This document shows positions 9,705 to 17,911 of a stretch of 64,000 nucleotides of DNA, piece by piece (the stretch's first letter is position 1; each line of letters begins with the position of its first letter). The stretch is from Burkholderiales bacterium (GTDB taxonomy: Bacteria > Pseudomonadota > Gammaproteobacteria > Burkholderiales > Thiobacteraceae), in assembly GCA_018781585.1 (NCBI GenBank), contig JADMJT010000021.1, positions 1 through 64,000 on the forward strand, given 5' to 3'. The notes under the pieces are model-generated. The model searched no databases. It saw only the letters and a program-made list of their open reading frames with translations, and had not been told where the DNA came from. Made by a program: the position numbers and the translations under genes.

Positions 9705-10610
9705 ATGAGCGATTTCACGAGTGGTTTCTGGGGCCCATTCATCGCGATCGTCACGCTGATCAGCGTGATCGGTTGCGGCGTGTTCCTCAAAGTACTGAGC
9801 ACGCGCCGCCTGGCGCCGGGTGAAAAGCCCGGCACCACCGGCCATGTATGGGACGAAGACTTGGCCGAATATCACAACCCGATGCCGCGCTGGTGGATGT
9901 GGCTGTTCTATATCACGGTCGTTTTTTCGCTGATTTACCTGGCGATCTTTCCCGGTCTCGGCTCCTTTGCCGGCGTCGGCGACTGGAACTCGCAAGGTAA
10001 ATACGAAAAAGAGATGGCGGATGCGGATAAAGCCTATGGCCCGCTATTCGATAAATTTCTGAAGCAAGACCTGAAAGCGGTCGCCGCCGATGCGGAAGGC
10101 AAGCAAATGGGCGAACGCTTATACCTCACCTATTGCTCGCAGTGCCATGGCTCGGATGCGCGCGGCGCCAAGGGCTTTCCCAATTTGACCGACAACGATT
10201 GGCTCTATGGCGGCGATGCGGAAATCATCAAAGCCAGCATCACCAATGGACGCAGCGGCATGATGCCGCCGATGGCCGCGGCGGTGGGCGGCGGGGATGG
10301 TACGAATGAGGTCGCGAACTATGTGCTCTCCTTGAGCCGCCGCCCGCATGATGCACAGCTCGCCGCTGCCGGTCAGGCCAAGTTTGCGGTGTGCGCGGCT
10401 TGCCACGGGCCAGATGGGAAGGGCAATCCCGCGCTCGGCGCACCCAACCTGACTGACGAAGTGTGGCTCTATGGTGGCTCGGAGAAAGCGATTATTGAAA
10501 CCATCACCAAGGGCCGCAACGGTCAAATGCCCGCGCAGAGAGACGCGCTTTCGGAAGGCAAAATTCATCTGCTTGCGGCGTATGTTTATGGCTTGTCGGC
10601 GAAGAAATAA
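9705..10610 (+). CDS. ccoP: Cytochrome c oxidase cbb3-type, subunit III (CcoP), di-haem
   Basis: 301 residues. Two membrane helices at the N-terminus flank the segment VWDEDLAEYHNPMPRWWM, a CcoP signature. Two periplasmic cytochrome c domains follow, with CSQCH (about 144-148) and CAACH (about 230-234). It accepts electrons from soluble cytochromes and hands them to CcoO. AGGAGAA precedes the ATG nine bases after ccoQ. A repeat-containing gap of about 210 bases separates it from ccoG. Confidence 0.97.
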   Translation: MSDFTSGFWGPFIAIVTLISVIGCGVFLKVLSTRRLAPGEKPGTTGHVWDEDLAEYHNPMPRWWMWLFYITVVFSLIYLAIFPGLGSFAGVGDWNSQGKYEKEMADADKAYGPLFDKFLKQDLKAVAADAEGKQMGERLYLTYCSQCHGSDARGAKGFPNLTDNDWLYGGDAEIIKASITNGRSGMMPPMAAAVGGGDGTNEVANYVLSLSRRPHDAQLAAAGQAKFAVCAACHGPDGKGNPALGAPNLTDEVWLYGGSEKAIIETITKGRNGQMPAQRDALSEGKIHLLAAYVYGLSAKK

Positions 10611-10615
10611 GCCCG

Positions 10616-10735
10616 CCCTCTCCCGCGCTGACGCGCACCCCTTCACCCGCAAGAGGTACGCCGGTGGGTACCCCGCTGCTGCGCAGCGACCCTTCCGCAG
10701 TCCCACTAGTGGGAGAGGGGCTGGGGGAGAGGGAA
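10616..10735. repeat. Intergenic repeat with CCCTCTCCC / GGGAGAGGG ends
   Basis: The ccoP-ccoG gap holds CCCTCTCCC at about 10616 and GGGAGAGGG at about 10711, plus the inner 14-bp palindrome TCCCACTAGTGGGA (10701-10714). It is related to the palindrome at 400-423. It could fold into a long hairpin and attenuate transcription between the structural and assembly genes, but no U-tract is present. No coding function seen. Confidence 0.65.
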
Positions 10736-10822
10736 AGCGCCAGGTTCGGAGTAACGTATGAAGAAGTCGGAAGACATTGTCACGATGCATTCATTTGCCG
10801 AATTCAAATTAGGTAACAAACA

Positions 10823-12238
10823 TTGACCAAAGCAAGCACTAAACCTGAACCCGTGCAGGAGATGGAGCAGGCGCTGTATGCGGTGCGCCAAAAAATTTAC
10901 CCGCGCGCGGTCACCGGCCTGTTCGCCAACTTGCGCTGGTCGGTAGTGCTGTTCACCCAAGTGCTGTATTACGGCCTGCCCTGGTTGTCGTGGGATGATC
11001 GTCAAGCCGTGCTGTTCGATCTCGGCGCGCGCAAGTTCTACATCTTCGGGCTGGTGCTTTGGCCGCAGGATTTTGTTTTTCTGACAGCGCTGCTGATCCT
11101 GGCCGCGCTATCGCTGTTTCTGTTTACCGCGCTCGCGGGCCGGCTGTGGTGCGGCTATGCCTGCCCGCAAACGATCTACACCGAAATCTTTCTGTGGATC
11201 GAGCGCAAGATCGAAGGGGATCGCGCCAAGCGCATGAAGCTGGATAAGTCTGAATTCAGCGCGCGCAAATTCGGGTTGAAATTCGCCAAGCATGCGGCGT
11301 GGATCGCCGTCGCGTTTTGGACCGGCTTTACCTTCGTCGGCTATTTCACGCCGATTGCCACGTTGGCGCGGGAGTTTGTCACCTTCAGCGTCGGCCCATG
11401 GGAAACCTTCTGGGTATTCTTCTACGGCTTCGCCACTTATGGCAACGCCGGCTGGATGCGCGAGCAAGTGTGCAAATACATGTGCCCCTATGCACGCTTC
11501 CAGGGGGTGATGTTCGACCCCGACACCCTGGTGATTACCTATGACATGAATCGCGGCGAGCCGCGCGGCCCGCGCAGTAAGGGCCTCGACTATAAGGCGC
11601 TAGGCTTGGGGACGTGCGTGGATTGCAGCATCTGCGTCCAGGTGTGCCCGACCGGCATCGACATTCGTAACGGCTTGCAATACGAATGCATCGGCTGCGG
11701 GGCCTGCGTGGATGGCTGCGATCAGGTGATGGACAAGATGGGCTACCCGCGCGGGCTGATTCGCTACTCGACCGAGAATGTACTCAAAAGAAAATACAGC
11801 GATGCGGAGATTTTGCGCCACGTGTTTCGTCCGCGCACGCTGATCTACAGTACGATTTTGCTCGTAGTGATGGCCGCACTGATCACCGCGCTCACGCTGC
11901 GCGTACCGCTGCAAGTGGATGTGATGCGCGACCGCAATGCCTTGGCGCGTGAAACCGCACAGGGGCTGGTGGAGAACAGCTACCGCATCATGGTCATCAA
12001 CATGGATGCCGCGCCGCACACCTATACGATCAACGTGGAAGGCGTGCCGAATATTAAAGTGGTCACGGACGTGTCGCCGCTCTCGGTGGAAGCCTTGTCT
12101 TCGCGTCTGGTGTCGGTGCGCTTGCAAGCGCACCCGGCCGAGATTAAAGGCCGCACCGCCAAGGTCACTTTCCAAGTCAGCGCGACGGAAAACAGCAAGC
12201 TGACCCGTACGCTACAAACCACCTTCTTCGCCCGTTAA
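10823..12238 (+). CDS. ccoG: Cytochrome c oxidase accessory protein CcoG (FixG), polyferredoxin-like
   Basis: 471 residues if the TTG at 10823 is used (AGGT about nine bases upstream). The next in-frame start, ATG 10862, lacks good spacing but would still keep the conserved KIYPRAVTGLFANLRW region. CcoG reduces Cu(II) to Cu(I) for cbb3 assembly. It has about five membrane helices, a CGYACPQTIYTE motif, and two 4Fe-4S cysteine sets (CVDCSICVQVCP and CIGCGACVDGC). A periplasmic Ig-like FixG C-terminal domain ends the protein. Confidence 0.95.
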   Translation: MTKASTKPEPVQEMEQALYAVRQKIYPRAVTGLFANLRWSVVLFTQVLYYGLPWLSWDDRQAVLFDLGARKFYIFGLVLWPQDFVFLTALLILAALSLFLFTALAGRLWCGYACPQTIYTEIFLWIERKIEGDRAKRMKLDKSEFSARKFGLKFAKHAAWIAVAFWTGFTFVGYFTPIATLAREFVTFSVGPWETFWVFFYGFATYGNAGWMREQVCKYMCPYARFQGVMFDPDTLVITYDMNRGEPRGPRSKGLDYKALGLGTCVDCSICVQVCPTGIDIRNGLQYECIGCGACVDGCDQVMDKMGYPRGLIRYSTENVLKRKYSDAEILRHVFRPRTLIYSTILLVVMAALITALTLRVPLQVDVMRDRNALARETAQGLVENSYRIMVINMDAAPHTYTINVEGVPNIKVVTDVSPLSVEALSSRLVSVRLQAHPAEIKGRTAKVTFQVSATENSKLTRTLQTTFFAR

Positions 12239-12251
12239 CGAGAGGAATAAA

Positions 12252-12752
12252 ATGCACGGCATGGCGCAGCAACGACCCTGGTACCGCGACTATTGGCCCT
12301 GGTTTCTCATCTCATTGCCCGCCTCGGCCGTGGTGGCCGGTTTCATCACGCTGTGGCTGGCGATTGAAAGCGATGACGGCGTAGTGGTCGCTGATTATTA
12401 CAAACAAGGCCTCGCCATCAATCGCACCCTGGCACGCGATGAAACCGCAGCAAGGCTGCAACTCGTAGCGGACATGCACCTGGCAGACGGCAATGTCGCG
12501 CTCACCCTCAGCGGCCAACTCACCAGCTATCCCGAGCGCATCACCTTACGCATCGCCCACCCCACCCGTGCCGGCATGGACCAAACCGCATTGTTAACCC
12601 ACATCGGCAATGGCCACTACACCGGCCACGCCCAATTGCCCGCGCCGGGCCGCTGGGCTTTGGTATTGGAAGACCCCGGAAAAATCTGGTTGTTGCATGG
12701 GCAGATTACGCGGGGCGGAGAATCGCGCGTGACATTGAAACCGAATAACTAG
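12252..12752 (+). CDS. ccoH: FixH/CcoH family protein for cbb3 oxidase assembly
   Basis: 166 residues, AGAGGA ribosome-binding site, 13 bases after ccoG. There is one N-terminal membrane helix (WPWFLISLPASAVVAGFITLWLA), then the family-typical DGVVVADYYKQGLAINRTLARD and a periplasmic beta-rich domain. CcoH is needed for stable assembly of cbb3 oxidase and interacts with the oxidase and CcoI in other bacteria. The context makes the call firm. Confidence 0.93.
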   Translation: MHGMAQQRPWYRDYWPWFLISLPASAVVAGFITLWLAIESDDGVVVADYYKQGLAINRTLARDETAARLQLVADMHLADGNVALTLSGQLTSYPERITLRIAHPTRAGMDQTALLTHIGNGHYTGHAQLPAPGRWALVLEDPGKIWLLHGQITRGGESRVTLKPNN

Positions 12753-13157
12753 TTCAGTGAGTCATTCTTGATGAGGATTTATAAAAGCGGTTCACCGCAA
12801 AGGACGCAAAGGCACGCAAATGAAATCGAGTTATACAAAACGACAAAAATAACGCCGCATGCACAGAGTCAGGCGACTTATCGGCGCACATGGATGCAGC
12901 AGGTCTCCCCCTTTGAAAAAGGGGGAACAAGGGGGATTTGTCGTGACGCAGCGAATAGCACCGCGTTCAAATCCTCCCTGTCCCTCCTTTTGCAAAGGAG
13001 GGAACCGTCCTTTCGGGTTGCGCTTAGCTTTTTGCATGCGGCGATACTTGAGATCATGTTTACGCACGCTTTTGCATCCTTAGAGGTAAAAGTTTTAGCA
13101 GTGTGGCAATCGCCTAACCCTAAGCACAAGCAGAATAGAGAATAGGAGGAGAGAAAA
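12753..13157. repeat. Non-coding gap with nested inverted repeats (12903-13015) and a decayed repeat
   Basis: Nothing here looks coding. Stem-loops seen are CCCCCTTT-GAA-AAAGGGGG (12907-12925) and CCCTCCTTT-TGC-AAAGGAGGG (12982-13002). An outer imperfect pair, GGGGGATTTG with CAAATCCTCCC, links them into one nested element. Just upstream, TTCACCGCAAAGGACGCAAAGGCACGC (about 12791-12817) resembles another common intergenic repeat. The element separates ccoH from the next small gene and could affect mRNA stability. The short ORFs in the track here are repeat-derived. Confidence 0.65.
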
Positions 13158-13409
13158 ATGAAACGATTGATGTGGGTGCTCTGGCCTTCGTTCCTGGTTG
13201 CCATCGCCATGGATGGCGTCATGTTCTCCACCTTCGACCCCTTGGAAATCGCCTACAACGGCGAGCCTCTGTTTGATAGCCGCATGGCGGCGTATACGAT
13301 CGCCTTCCTGGTTTTTTGGGGATTCGCAGCCGGCTCCAGCGCGCTTACTTGCTATCTGCAAAGCACGCTGCGCAAGGAAGGGTCAACTTGTCCGCCTGCT
13401 AGTACGTGA
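13158..13409 (+). CDS. Small two-helix membrane protein at the end of the cco cluster
   Basis: 83 residues with a strong AGGAGGAGAG ribosome-binding site. There are two hydrophobic stretches: residues 3-20 (LMWVLWPSFLVAIAMDGV) and about 44-66 (AAYTIAFLVFWGFAAGSSALTCYL). No named family is recognised with certainty. It follows ccoH on the same strand and precedes the terminator at 13451, so it may belong to the oxidase unit despite the 405-base repeat-filled gap. A role in oxidase assembly or respiration is inference. Confidence 0.75.
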   Translation: MKRLMWVLWPSFLVAIAMDGVMFSTFDPLEIAYNGEPLFDSRMAAYTIAFLVFWGFAAGSSALTCYLQSTLRKEGSTCPPAST

Positions 13410-13450
13410 TGGCGCAATCAAGATAGGTTTGATTTGATATGGGTTGAAAG

Positions 13451-13490
13451 TAATGGGTTAAGCGCGATGGCACTTAACCCATTATTTTTT
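13451..13490 (+). terminator. Rho-independent terminator closing the cco region
   Basis: AATGGGTTAAG and CTTAACCCATT form an 11-bp perfect stem around a 10-base loop, followed by ATTTTTT. Orientation fits genes ending at 13409 on the plus strand. Confidence 0.88.
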
Positions 13491-13665
13491 GACGCACCTA
13501 AATAAATATAAACTCCTGATTCCAGGGCTCGTACGGTGGCCAATGTTGGGCTTGGACCTTCTTGGTACGATTAGCCCATATTAGAAATGTGATTCGCAAT
13601 CCTGCGCCGTACGAAACAGCTTCAGCATGGGATAATTACGACTTTCGGGCCCAGGGAGCGAATAA

Positions 13666-15036
13666 ATGTCCATCAACGGATTTGATAAGGATTCATTCGG
13701 ACTTCAACTGAGTGAGGTTGTTTTTCCATCTCGCCCTATTAGAAGTATTCAGCACCTTATGGGGCGCGATGAAGAGTTGGAAACCATCGAGCGAGCTCTT
13801 TACCAGGCGGGTCGGCATATATTCATATTTGGTGATCGTGGTGTTGGGAAAAGCTCATTAGGCGCAACTGCGGCATACCAATATCAGGCTTCAGGAGCAG
13901 AGCCCATATTTGTGGCGGGGTCGGTAGATGACACTTTTAAGAGTGTTATCGCCAATATTGCTAATCAGGCATTGGGAAGGTCGAGGCTAGAGGCTACTAA
14001 GCGTCAAGAAAATATTGGTGTGGAGTGGCGAGGTCTTAAGTGGGGCAGCGGAGTAGAGATAAGCACTATCGAAGTCGCTTCACAAATTCAAACTGTTGGT
14101 GATGCTACGGAATTGCTTAAGCAGGTTGCAGAAAGACATTCTCAAAAATCTATTGTGGTTGTTGATGAGTTCGATGCAATTGGGAGCGTAGAGGAGCGAA
14201 ATAAATTCGCGTCGTTACTTAAGCAGCTAGGTGATCAGTCGGTAAATTTGAAGTTTATATTTACCGGTATTGGGGAAACCCTAGACGAGTTATTAGGGGC
14301 GCACCCGTCGGCATTTAGGCAGCTTGAAACGGTGCAGCTTTTTCGGCTTTCGTGGGAAGGGCGTAGAGAGATTGTTACTAGTGCTGCCGAAGCTTTTGGC
14401 TTGAGTGTTGACGATAATGTGAGTTGGCGAATTGCCATTGTGAGCGATGGCTTTCCTTATTATGTTCAACTCATTACTGAAAAAATGTTATGGGAAGCAT
14501 TCGCTGATCCGGTTATCGTTGAACAAATGGGTCCACAGCACTATCAACTTGGCTTGCGGAAGGCTATCCAAAGTATTAATGCTGAACTAAAGCGTCCTTA
14601 CGAGCGGGCTGTCCTTCATAGGGAGCAAGAGTTTGAGACTGTGGTTTGGGCTACTGCGGATGGAGAAGATCTGTATCGCAACCTTAGAGATATGCATGAA
14701 TCTTATCGAGTTGTTTTTCGTAAGGCAGAGCGCGAAGGTGAGCCGCTTCCCCAAACGAAATTTACTGAGCAAGTCAGAAAGTTGAAATCAAAGGGTTTCG
14801 GTGAAATCTTACAGCCAGTAGAAAAGCGGCCTGGCTGGTACACCTATAAAGAGAAAATGCTACGTGGTTTTGTTCGCATGCAAGCGGAAGCAAATGGCAT
14901 CGAATTGTCTGGCGAGAAAGAGGCGCCGCGCCAGAGAATGCATGTGCCTGGAAATGCTAGGACGGGGTATCGCGGGTCCAGTATTCCAAAAGGCGTTCGT
15001 GTAAACGTGGGTCGAAATGAGGTTCCTGACGACTGA
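13666..15036 (+). CDS. AAA/STAND-like P-loop ATPase, probably horizontally acquired
   Basis: 456 residues. Walker A is GDRGVGKSS (56-64) and Walker B is KSIVVVDEFD (161-170). A sensor-like FIFTGIG strand and a basic C-terminal region that may be a winged helix follow, ending in a poorly structured tail. The layout recalls archaeal/Orc1-like and STAND ATPases, which remodel protein or DNA complexes; no specific family can be named. The gene is visibly AT-richer than its neighbours and uses codons such as TTA, ATA and AGA more often, suggesting transfer. It stands alone between the cco terminator and a convergent operon, with no integrase or flanking repeat seen. Confidence 0.85.
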   Translation: MSINGFDKDSFGLQLSEVVFPSRPIRSIQHLMGRDEELETIERALYQAGRHIFIFGDRGVGKSSLGATAAYQYQASGAEPIFVAGSVDDTFKSVIANIANQALGRSRLEATKRQENIGVEWRGLKWGSGVEISTIEVASQIQTVGDATELLKQVAERHSQKSIVVVDEFDAIGSVEERNKFASLLKQLGDQSVNLKFIFTGIGETLDELLGAHPSAFRQLETVQLFRLSWEGRREIVTSAAEAFGLSVDDNVSWRIAIVSDGFPYYVQLITEKMLWEAFADPVIVEQMGPQHYQLGLRKAIQSINAELKRPYERAVLHREQEFETVVWATADGEDLYRNLRDMHESYRVVFRKAEREGEPLPQTKFTEQVRKLKSKGFGEILQPVEKRPGWYTYKEKMLRGFVRMQAEANGIELSGEKEAPRQRMHVPGNARTGYRGSSIPKGVRVNVGRNEVPDD

Positions 15037-15128
15037 TCCCGATGTCGTCAGCCGATGTTGGGATGTGTCGCGAAACAAATAAAAAATGTGGTCAAAAACG
15101 ATATTCGTGACTCTTCCAAAGCACAATT

Positions 15129-15638
15129 TCAAGACTGCTTCCCCTGCTTTTGGTAATACTCCTTCTTGAATTCCGCATTCATCCACTCATAGAGCAGTTT
15201 AAAGGCACGGTTGTTTGTGCCTTCGTCGGCGTGGATTTCTTTACCCTTCGCATCGTAGATGATGATGAAGGGGGTGAGGCCGATGTTTCTACTGTAGTCG
15301 CGTAGCGCAGTTCCGGTGGACCAGTTGGTGCCCAGGTTGATTTTTCGGATGGCGACATCTTTGCGTAGCGCGAGAAAGTGTCCCAGGTCGCCGTCGAGGC
15401 GGCGGCAGCCGGGGCAGGTTTCCATATGGTAGTACACCACGGTATAGGCGCCATTGATCGCGTAATCGTGATCGCTGATGGGGATGTTTTTGTAGTCGGG
15501 CTCGACGAAGATGTTGGCCTCGGTGCCGGCGGATAATTCGGGGGCGGGTTTCATGAGTTTATCGAGATCGGTTTCGCGGAATCCGAAGTAGTAGATACCT
15601 GCGGCGATCAGCCCGAAGACAATGATGTTTTTTAGCAT
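15129..15638 (-). CDS. Membrane-anchored thioredoxin-fold protein
   Basis: 169 residues. An N-terminal helix (IIVFGLIAAGIYYFGF) anchors the chain. The rest resembles a thioredoxin fold, with a CPGC motif at C75-C78 following VVYYHMETC, and a cis-Pro-like TPFIIIYDAKG further on. It probably catalyses thiol-disulfide exchange in the periplasm, or reads redox state. It is the last gene of a three-gene minus-strand operon with a TPM protein and LemA, spaced by only two bases from the former. Confidence 0.8.
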   Translation of the reverse strand: MLKNIIVFGLIAAGIYYFGFRETDLDKLMKPAPELSAGTEANIFVEPDYKNIPISDHDYAINGAYTVVYYHMETCPGCRRLDGDLGHFLALRKDVAIRKINLGTNWSTGTALRDYSRNIGLTPFIIIYDAKGKEIHADEGTNNRAFKLLYEWMNAEFKKEYYQKQGKQS

Positions 15639-15640
15639 GT

Positions 15641-16288
15641 TTAAGTTTGCGCTTTCGAACGTTTACGGTAGCGTTTGAATAAGAGAAAAGCAGCGTAGCC
15701 GATGCCGGTAAGCGCCAATATCGCGGCGATGCTTTGGTCGCGTGTAATCACGATGACCGTGGGGTGCGAGATGCCGCCTTGCGTCTCTTCGCCGCCTGCT
15801 GCTGCGATCAAGGCGTCGATGGTTGCGTCGATGCCTTCGAACCATTCTTGCCGTCTGAAGTGCGGGTCCATGTGGTCTTGCCAGATGTGGCGCAGCTTGA
15901 CGTCGGGCAATGCTCCCTGAATACCGGGGCCGGTAGCAAAAAAGAAATTGCTTGGCTCTGCGCTGATCAGAAACAACAAGCCATTGCCGTCGCCATGATT
16001 GCCCGGGTCCCATTTTTCCATCACCTTCCAGGCGTATTCATTGACCGGCATATCGCCGATGGTGGGAACGATCATCAGCACGATCTGCGTTCCGTTTTTC
16101 TTTTCCAACCGTGCGAGTTTTTCGGTAAGGGCGTTGGCTTGGGTCAGGCTCAAGACGCCGTGGTAATCATTCACCAGACTATAGTTGTCGGGGATGGGGA
16201 AGGGTATTTTGCTTGTTTCGGGTTTGGCTTCTTCGGCTTGGGCGAAGCTCATGCAGAACAGGGCGAGTATCAAAATGAAAGATCGCAT
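15641..16288 (-). CDS. TPM-domain protein (YgcG family), exported and membrane-anchored
   Basis: 215 residues. Signal peptide (residues 1-18, ending AQA-EE), then a TPM domain beginning FPIPDNYSLVNDYHGVLSLTQANAL, with LARLEKKNGTQIVLMIVPTIG, NEYAWKVMEKWDPG and GNGLLFLIS. A C-terminal helix (IAAILALTGIGYAAFLLFKRY) is followed by a basic tail. TPM proteins often pair with LemA, as here (4-base gap). Roles proposed elsewhere include photosystem repair and envelope stress; the function here is unknown. Confidence 0.9.
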   Translation of the reverse strand: MRSFILILALFCMSFAQAEEAKPETSKIPFPIPDNYSLVNDYHGVLSLTQANALTEKLARLEKKNGTQIVLMIVPTIGDMPVNEYAWKVMEKWDPGNHGDGNGLLFLISAEPSNFFFATGPGIQGALPDVKLRHIWQDHMDPHFRRQEWFEGIDATIDALIAAAGGEETQGGISHPTVIVITRDQSIAAILALTGIGYAAFLLFKRYRKRSKAQT

Positions 16289-16292
16289 CGCG

Positions 16293-16877
16293 CTACTTGC
16301 CCAAGTTGACGGCGGGCGCTGTCGAGATGGTGCGCTCGCTCTCTACAGAGAAATTGGGCTTGGTTGTATAGCCCATGTACATGGCGGTGAGGTTGCTGGG
16401 GAAACTGCGCACCGTGACGTTGTACTGCGCGATAGACTCGATAAATTTTTGCCGCGCGTAGGTGATGCGGTTTTCCGTGCCCTCGAGCTGAGCCAGCAGA
16501 TCCTGAAAAACGCCATCGGCTTTGAGCTGCGGATAATTTTCGCTCACTGCCAGCAGACGGTATACCGCTTTGCCTAAGCGGTCCTGGGCTTGCACGAATG
16601 ATTCCAGCTTCTTGGGGTCATTGGGCGAGACGCTGCCACTGGCGGCGATGGATGCCCGAGCGGCGGCGACTTCTTCCATGATTTCCCGCTCGTGATCCGC
16701 ATAGGCTTTGACCACCCGCACCAGATTCGGGATCAAATCGAATCGCCGCTGATATTGATTGAGCACATGCCCCCAGCGCGCCTTGATGACTTCATCTTGT
16801 TGCTGCAGATCGTTGTATCCGCAGCCTGAAATAGTTAGGAGCGGCAGCATGGCCGCGATCAGGATCAGTTTGCGCAT
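16293..16877 (-). CDS. lemA: LemA family lipoprotein
   Basis: 194 residues with a lipobox TISGC (C19). The helical LemA body is clear: GYNDLQQQDEVIKARWGHVLNQYQRRFDLIPNLV, VKAYADHEREIMEEVAAARA and RFPSNLTAMYMGY-like endings. LemA-family proteins are four-helix envelope proteins of unclear function. It is first in the lemA-TPM-thioredoxin-like operon. Confidence 0.94.
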   Translation of the reverse strand: MRKLILIAAMLPLLTISGCGYNDLQQQDEVIKARWGHVLNQYQRRFDLIPNLVRVVKAYADHEREIMEEVAAARASIAASGSVSPNDPKKLESFVQAQDRLGKAVYRLLAVSENYPQLKADGVFQDLLAQLEGTENRITYARQKFIESIAQYNVTVRSFPSNLTAMYMGYTTKPNFSVESERTISTAPAVNLGK

Positions 16878-17203
16878 CGTGAGAGCTTCCCCTGGGTGCT
16901 TAGTGCGGGGTTTGGCTTGGCCCTCATCCCCGTCGATATGCGGTTATCGTAGCATAGGATTTAGAAGGGCCGCTCGGATGGCTTTCCGGCTGGGCTTCGT
17001 GACTGGATGTAGTGAGGCTTTTTCTACAACTTCGTTAGAGGTCATCTGGCCATGCTATGAGCCATACGTTTATATGGTCATTTATTCCGTTCTGCGCTAG
17101 CTTTAATTATGGTTACTGGCGGACAGGAAAGGCGATTTATGAGCGCGAAAATGAGTTAAGCGAGTGTCGCTAAATTAAGTACATCAGCGAAATGCCGGCG
17201 CCC
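16878..17203. other. Non-coding gap between lemA and the toxin-antitoxin module
   Basis: This gap between divergent genes shows no convincing ORF (the track's 16759-17100 ORF is a shadow running out of lemA). It should contain the lemA promoter on the minus strand; I could not pick one with confidence. The toxin promoter lies at its right end and is listed separately. Confidence 0.6.
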
Positions 17204-17233
17204 TTGACATACCATAATTAATATATACATAAT
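17204..17233 (+). promoter_or_regulatory. Sigma-70-type promoter of the toxin-antitoxin operon
   Basis: TTGACA (17204-17209) and CATAAT (17228-17233) are separated by 18 bases. The toxin ATG is at 17239, so the predicted start point falls at or one base beyond the ATG, implying a leaderless toxin message. ACATAC (17207) and GTATGT (17237) form inverted arms across the promoter, a plausible site for autorepression by the antitoxin. Confidence 0.6.
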
Positions 17234-17238
17234 GTAGT

Positions 17239-17523
17239 ATGTGGCAAATTGAAGAACACCGTCGCGTTGACAAGCAGCTTTCTGGCGCTGTTCCTGTTGA
17301 GATTCTGAAGCGTTATGAAAAATGGAAAGACATTGCCAGAATGTCTGGACCACCTGGGTTAAGAGCCATCAAGGGATTTCACGACGAAGCCCTGTCTGGC
17401 GAATGGAAGGGCCATCGTTCTTCCCGACTCGGGCTCCAGTGGCGGGTAATTTACCGAGTTGTCGCCAACGTATTACTGATCCAGGTGGTTCAAGTTACCG
17501 CCCACGACTACAGGAGGTTATGA
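17239..17523 (+). CDS. RelE/HigB-like toxin of a type II toxin-antitoxin system
   Basis: 94 residues. The RelE-superfamily pattern is visible: an N-terminal helix pair (RVDKQLSGAVPVEILKRYEKWKDIA), LRAIKGFHDEALSGEWKGHRSSRLGLQWRVIYRV and a C-terminal VVQVTAHDYRRL. Such toxins are usually ribosome-dependent mRNA interferases. The toxin precedes its antitoxin, the HigBA-style order. The start has no Shine-Dalgarno upstream. Confidence 0.88.
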   Translation: MWQIEEHRRVDKQLSGAVPVEILKRYEKWKDIARMSGPPGLRAIKGFHDEALSGEWKGHRSSRLGLQWRVIYRVVANVLLIQVVQVTAHDYRRL

Positions 17524-17524
17524 A

Positions 17525-17785
17525 ATGAAAGAATTTCGCCCTGCGAAAAAGCGAGTTGAGGTCTCGGTGGGAGAATCTGTCCGCATTTTGCGCGAACTCC
17601 AAGAACTGAGTCAAAGTCAGCTTTCAGAACTTACGGGCATCCCCCAATCAACCATCTCAGCCATTGAGAACGGTCGGGTAAATCTGGGCGTCGAGCGTGC
17701 TAAGGTTCTTGCTCGTGCCCTCAAGTGCCATCCCGCCGTACTCGTGTTTCCCGGATGGGAGATTTCACTTGGGCGCGCTGCTTAA
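17525..17785 (+). CDS. XRE-family helix-turn-helix antitoxin
   Basis: 86 residues, beginning one base after the toxin stop with AGGAGGTTATGAA upstream, a strong ribosome-binding site inside the toxin gene. Residues about 18-72 form an XRE/Cro HTH (VRILRELQELSQSQLSELTG, PQSTISAIENGRVNLG). It should neutralise the toxin and repress the operon by binding the palindromic site over the promoter. The contrast of a strong site here and none for the toxin would favour antitoxin excess. Confidence 0.9.
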   Translation: MKEFRPAKKRVEVSVGESVRILRELQELSQSQLSELTGIPQSTISAIENGRVNLGVERAKVLARALKCHPAVLVFPGWEISLGRAA

Positions 17786-17911
17786 TCCAGCATTCCACCT
17801 GACCTGCGCGAAAAGCCGCGCAGGCCGGTGATTTCCACGTTAAGCCTGTAGAAAAAACTCATTTCCCCCGAGAAATACAGCGTCTGAATCACTATAAACA
17901 TTCCAAACTTC

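Noticed and set aside
12831-13145. ORFs over the repeat region before 13158
   Set aside because: They translate through inverted repeats in several frames, a sign of repeat-derived chance ORFs.
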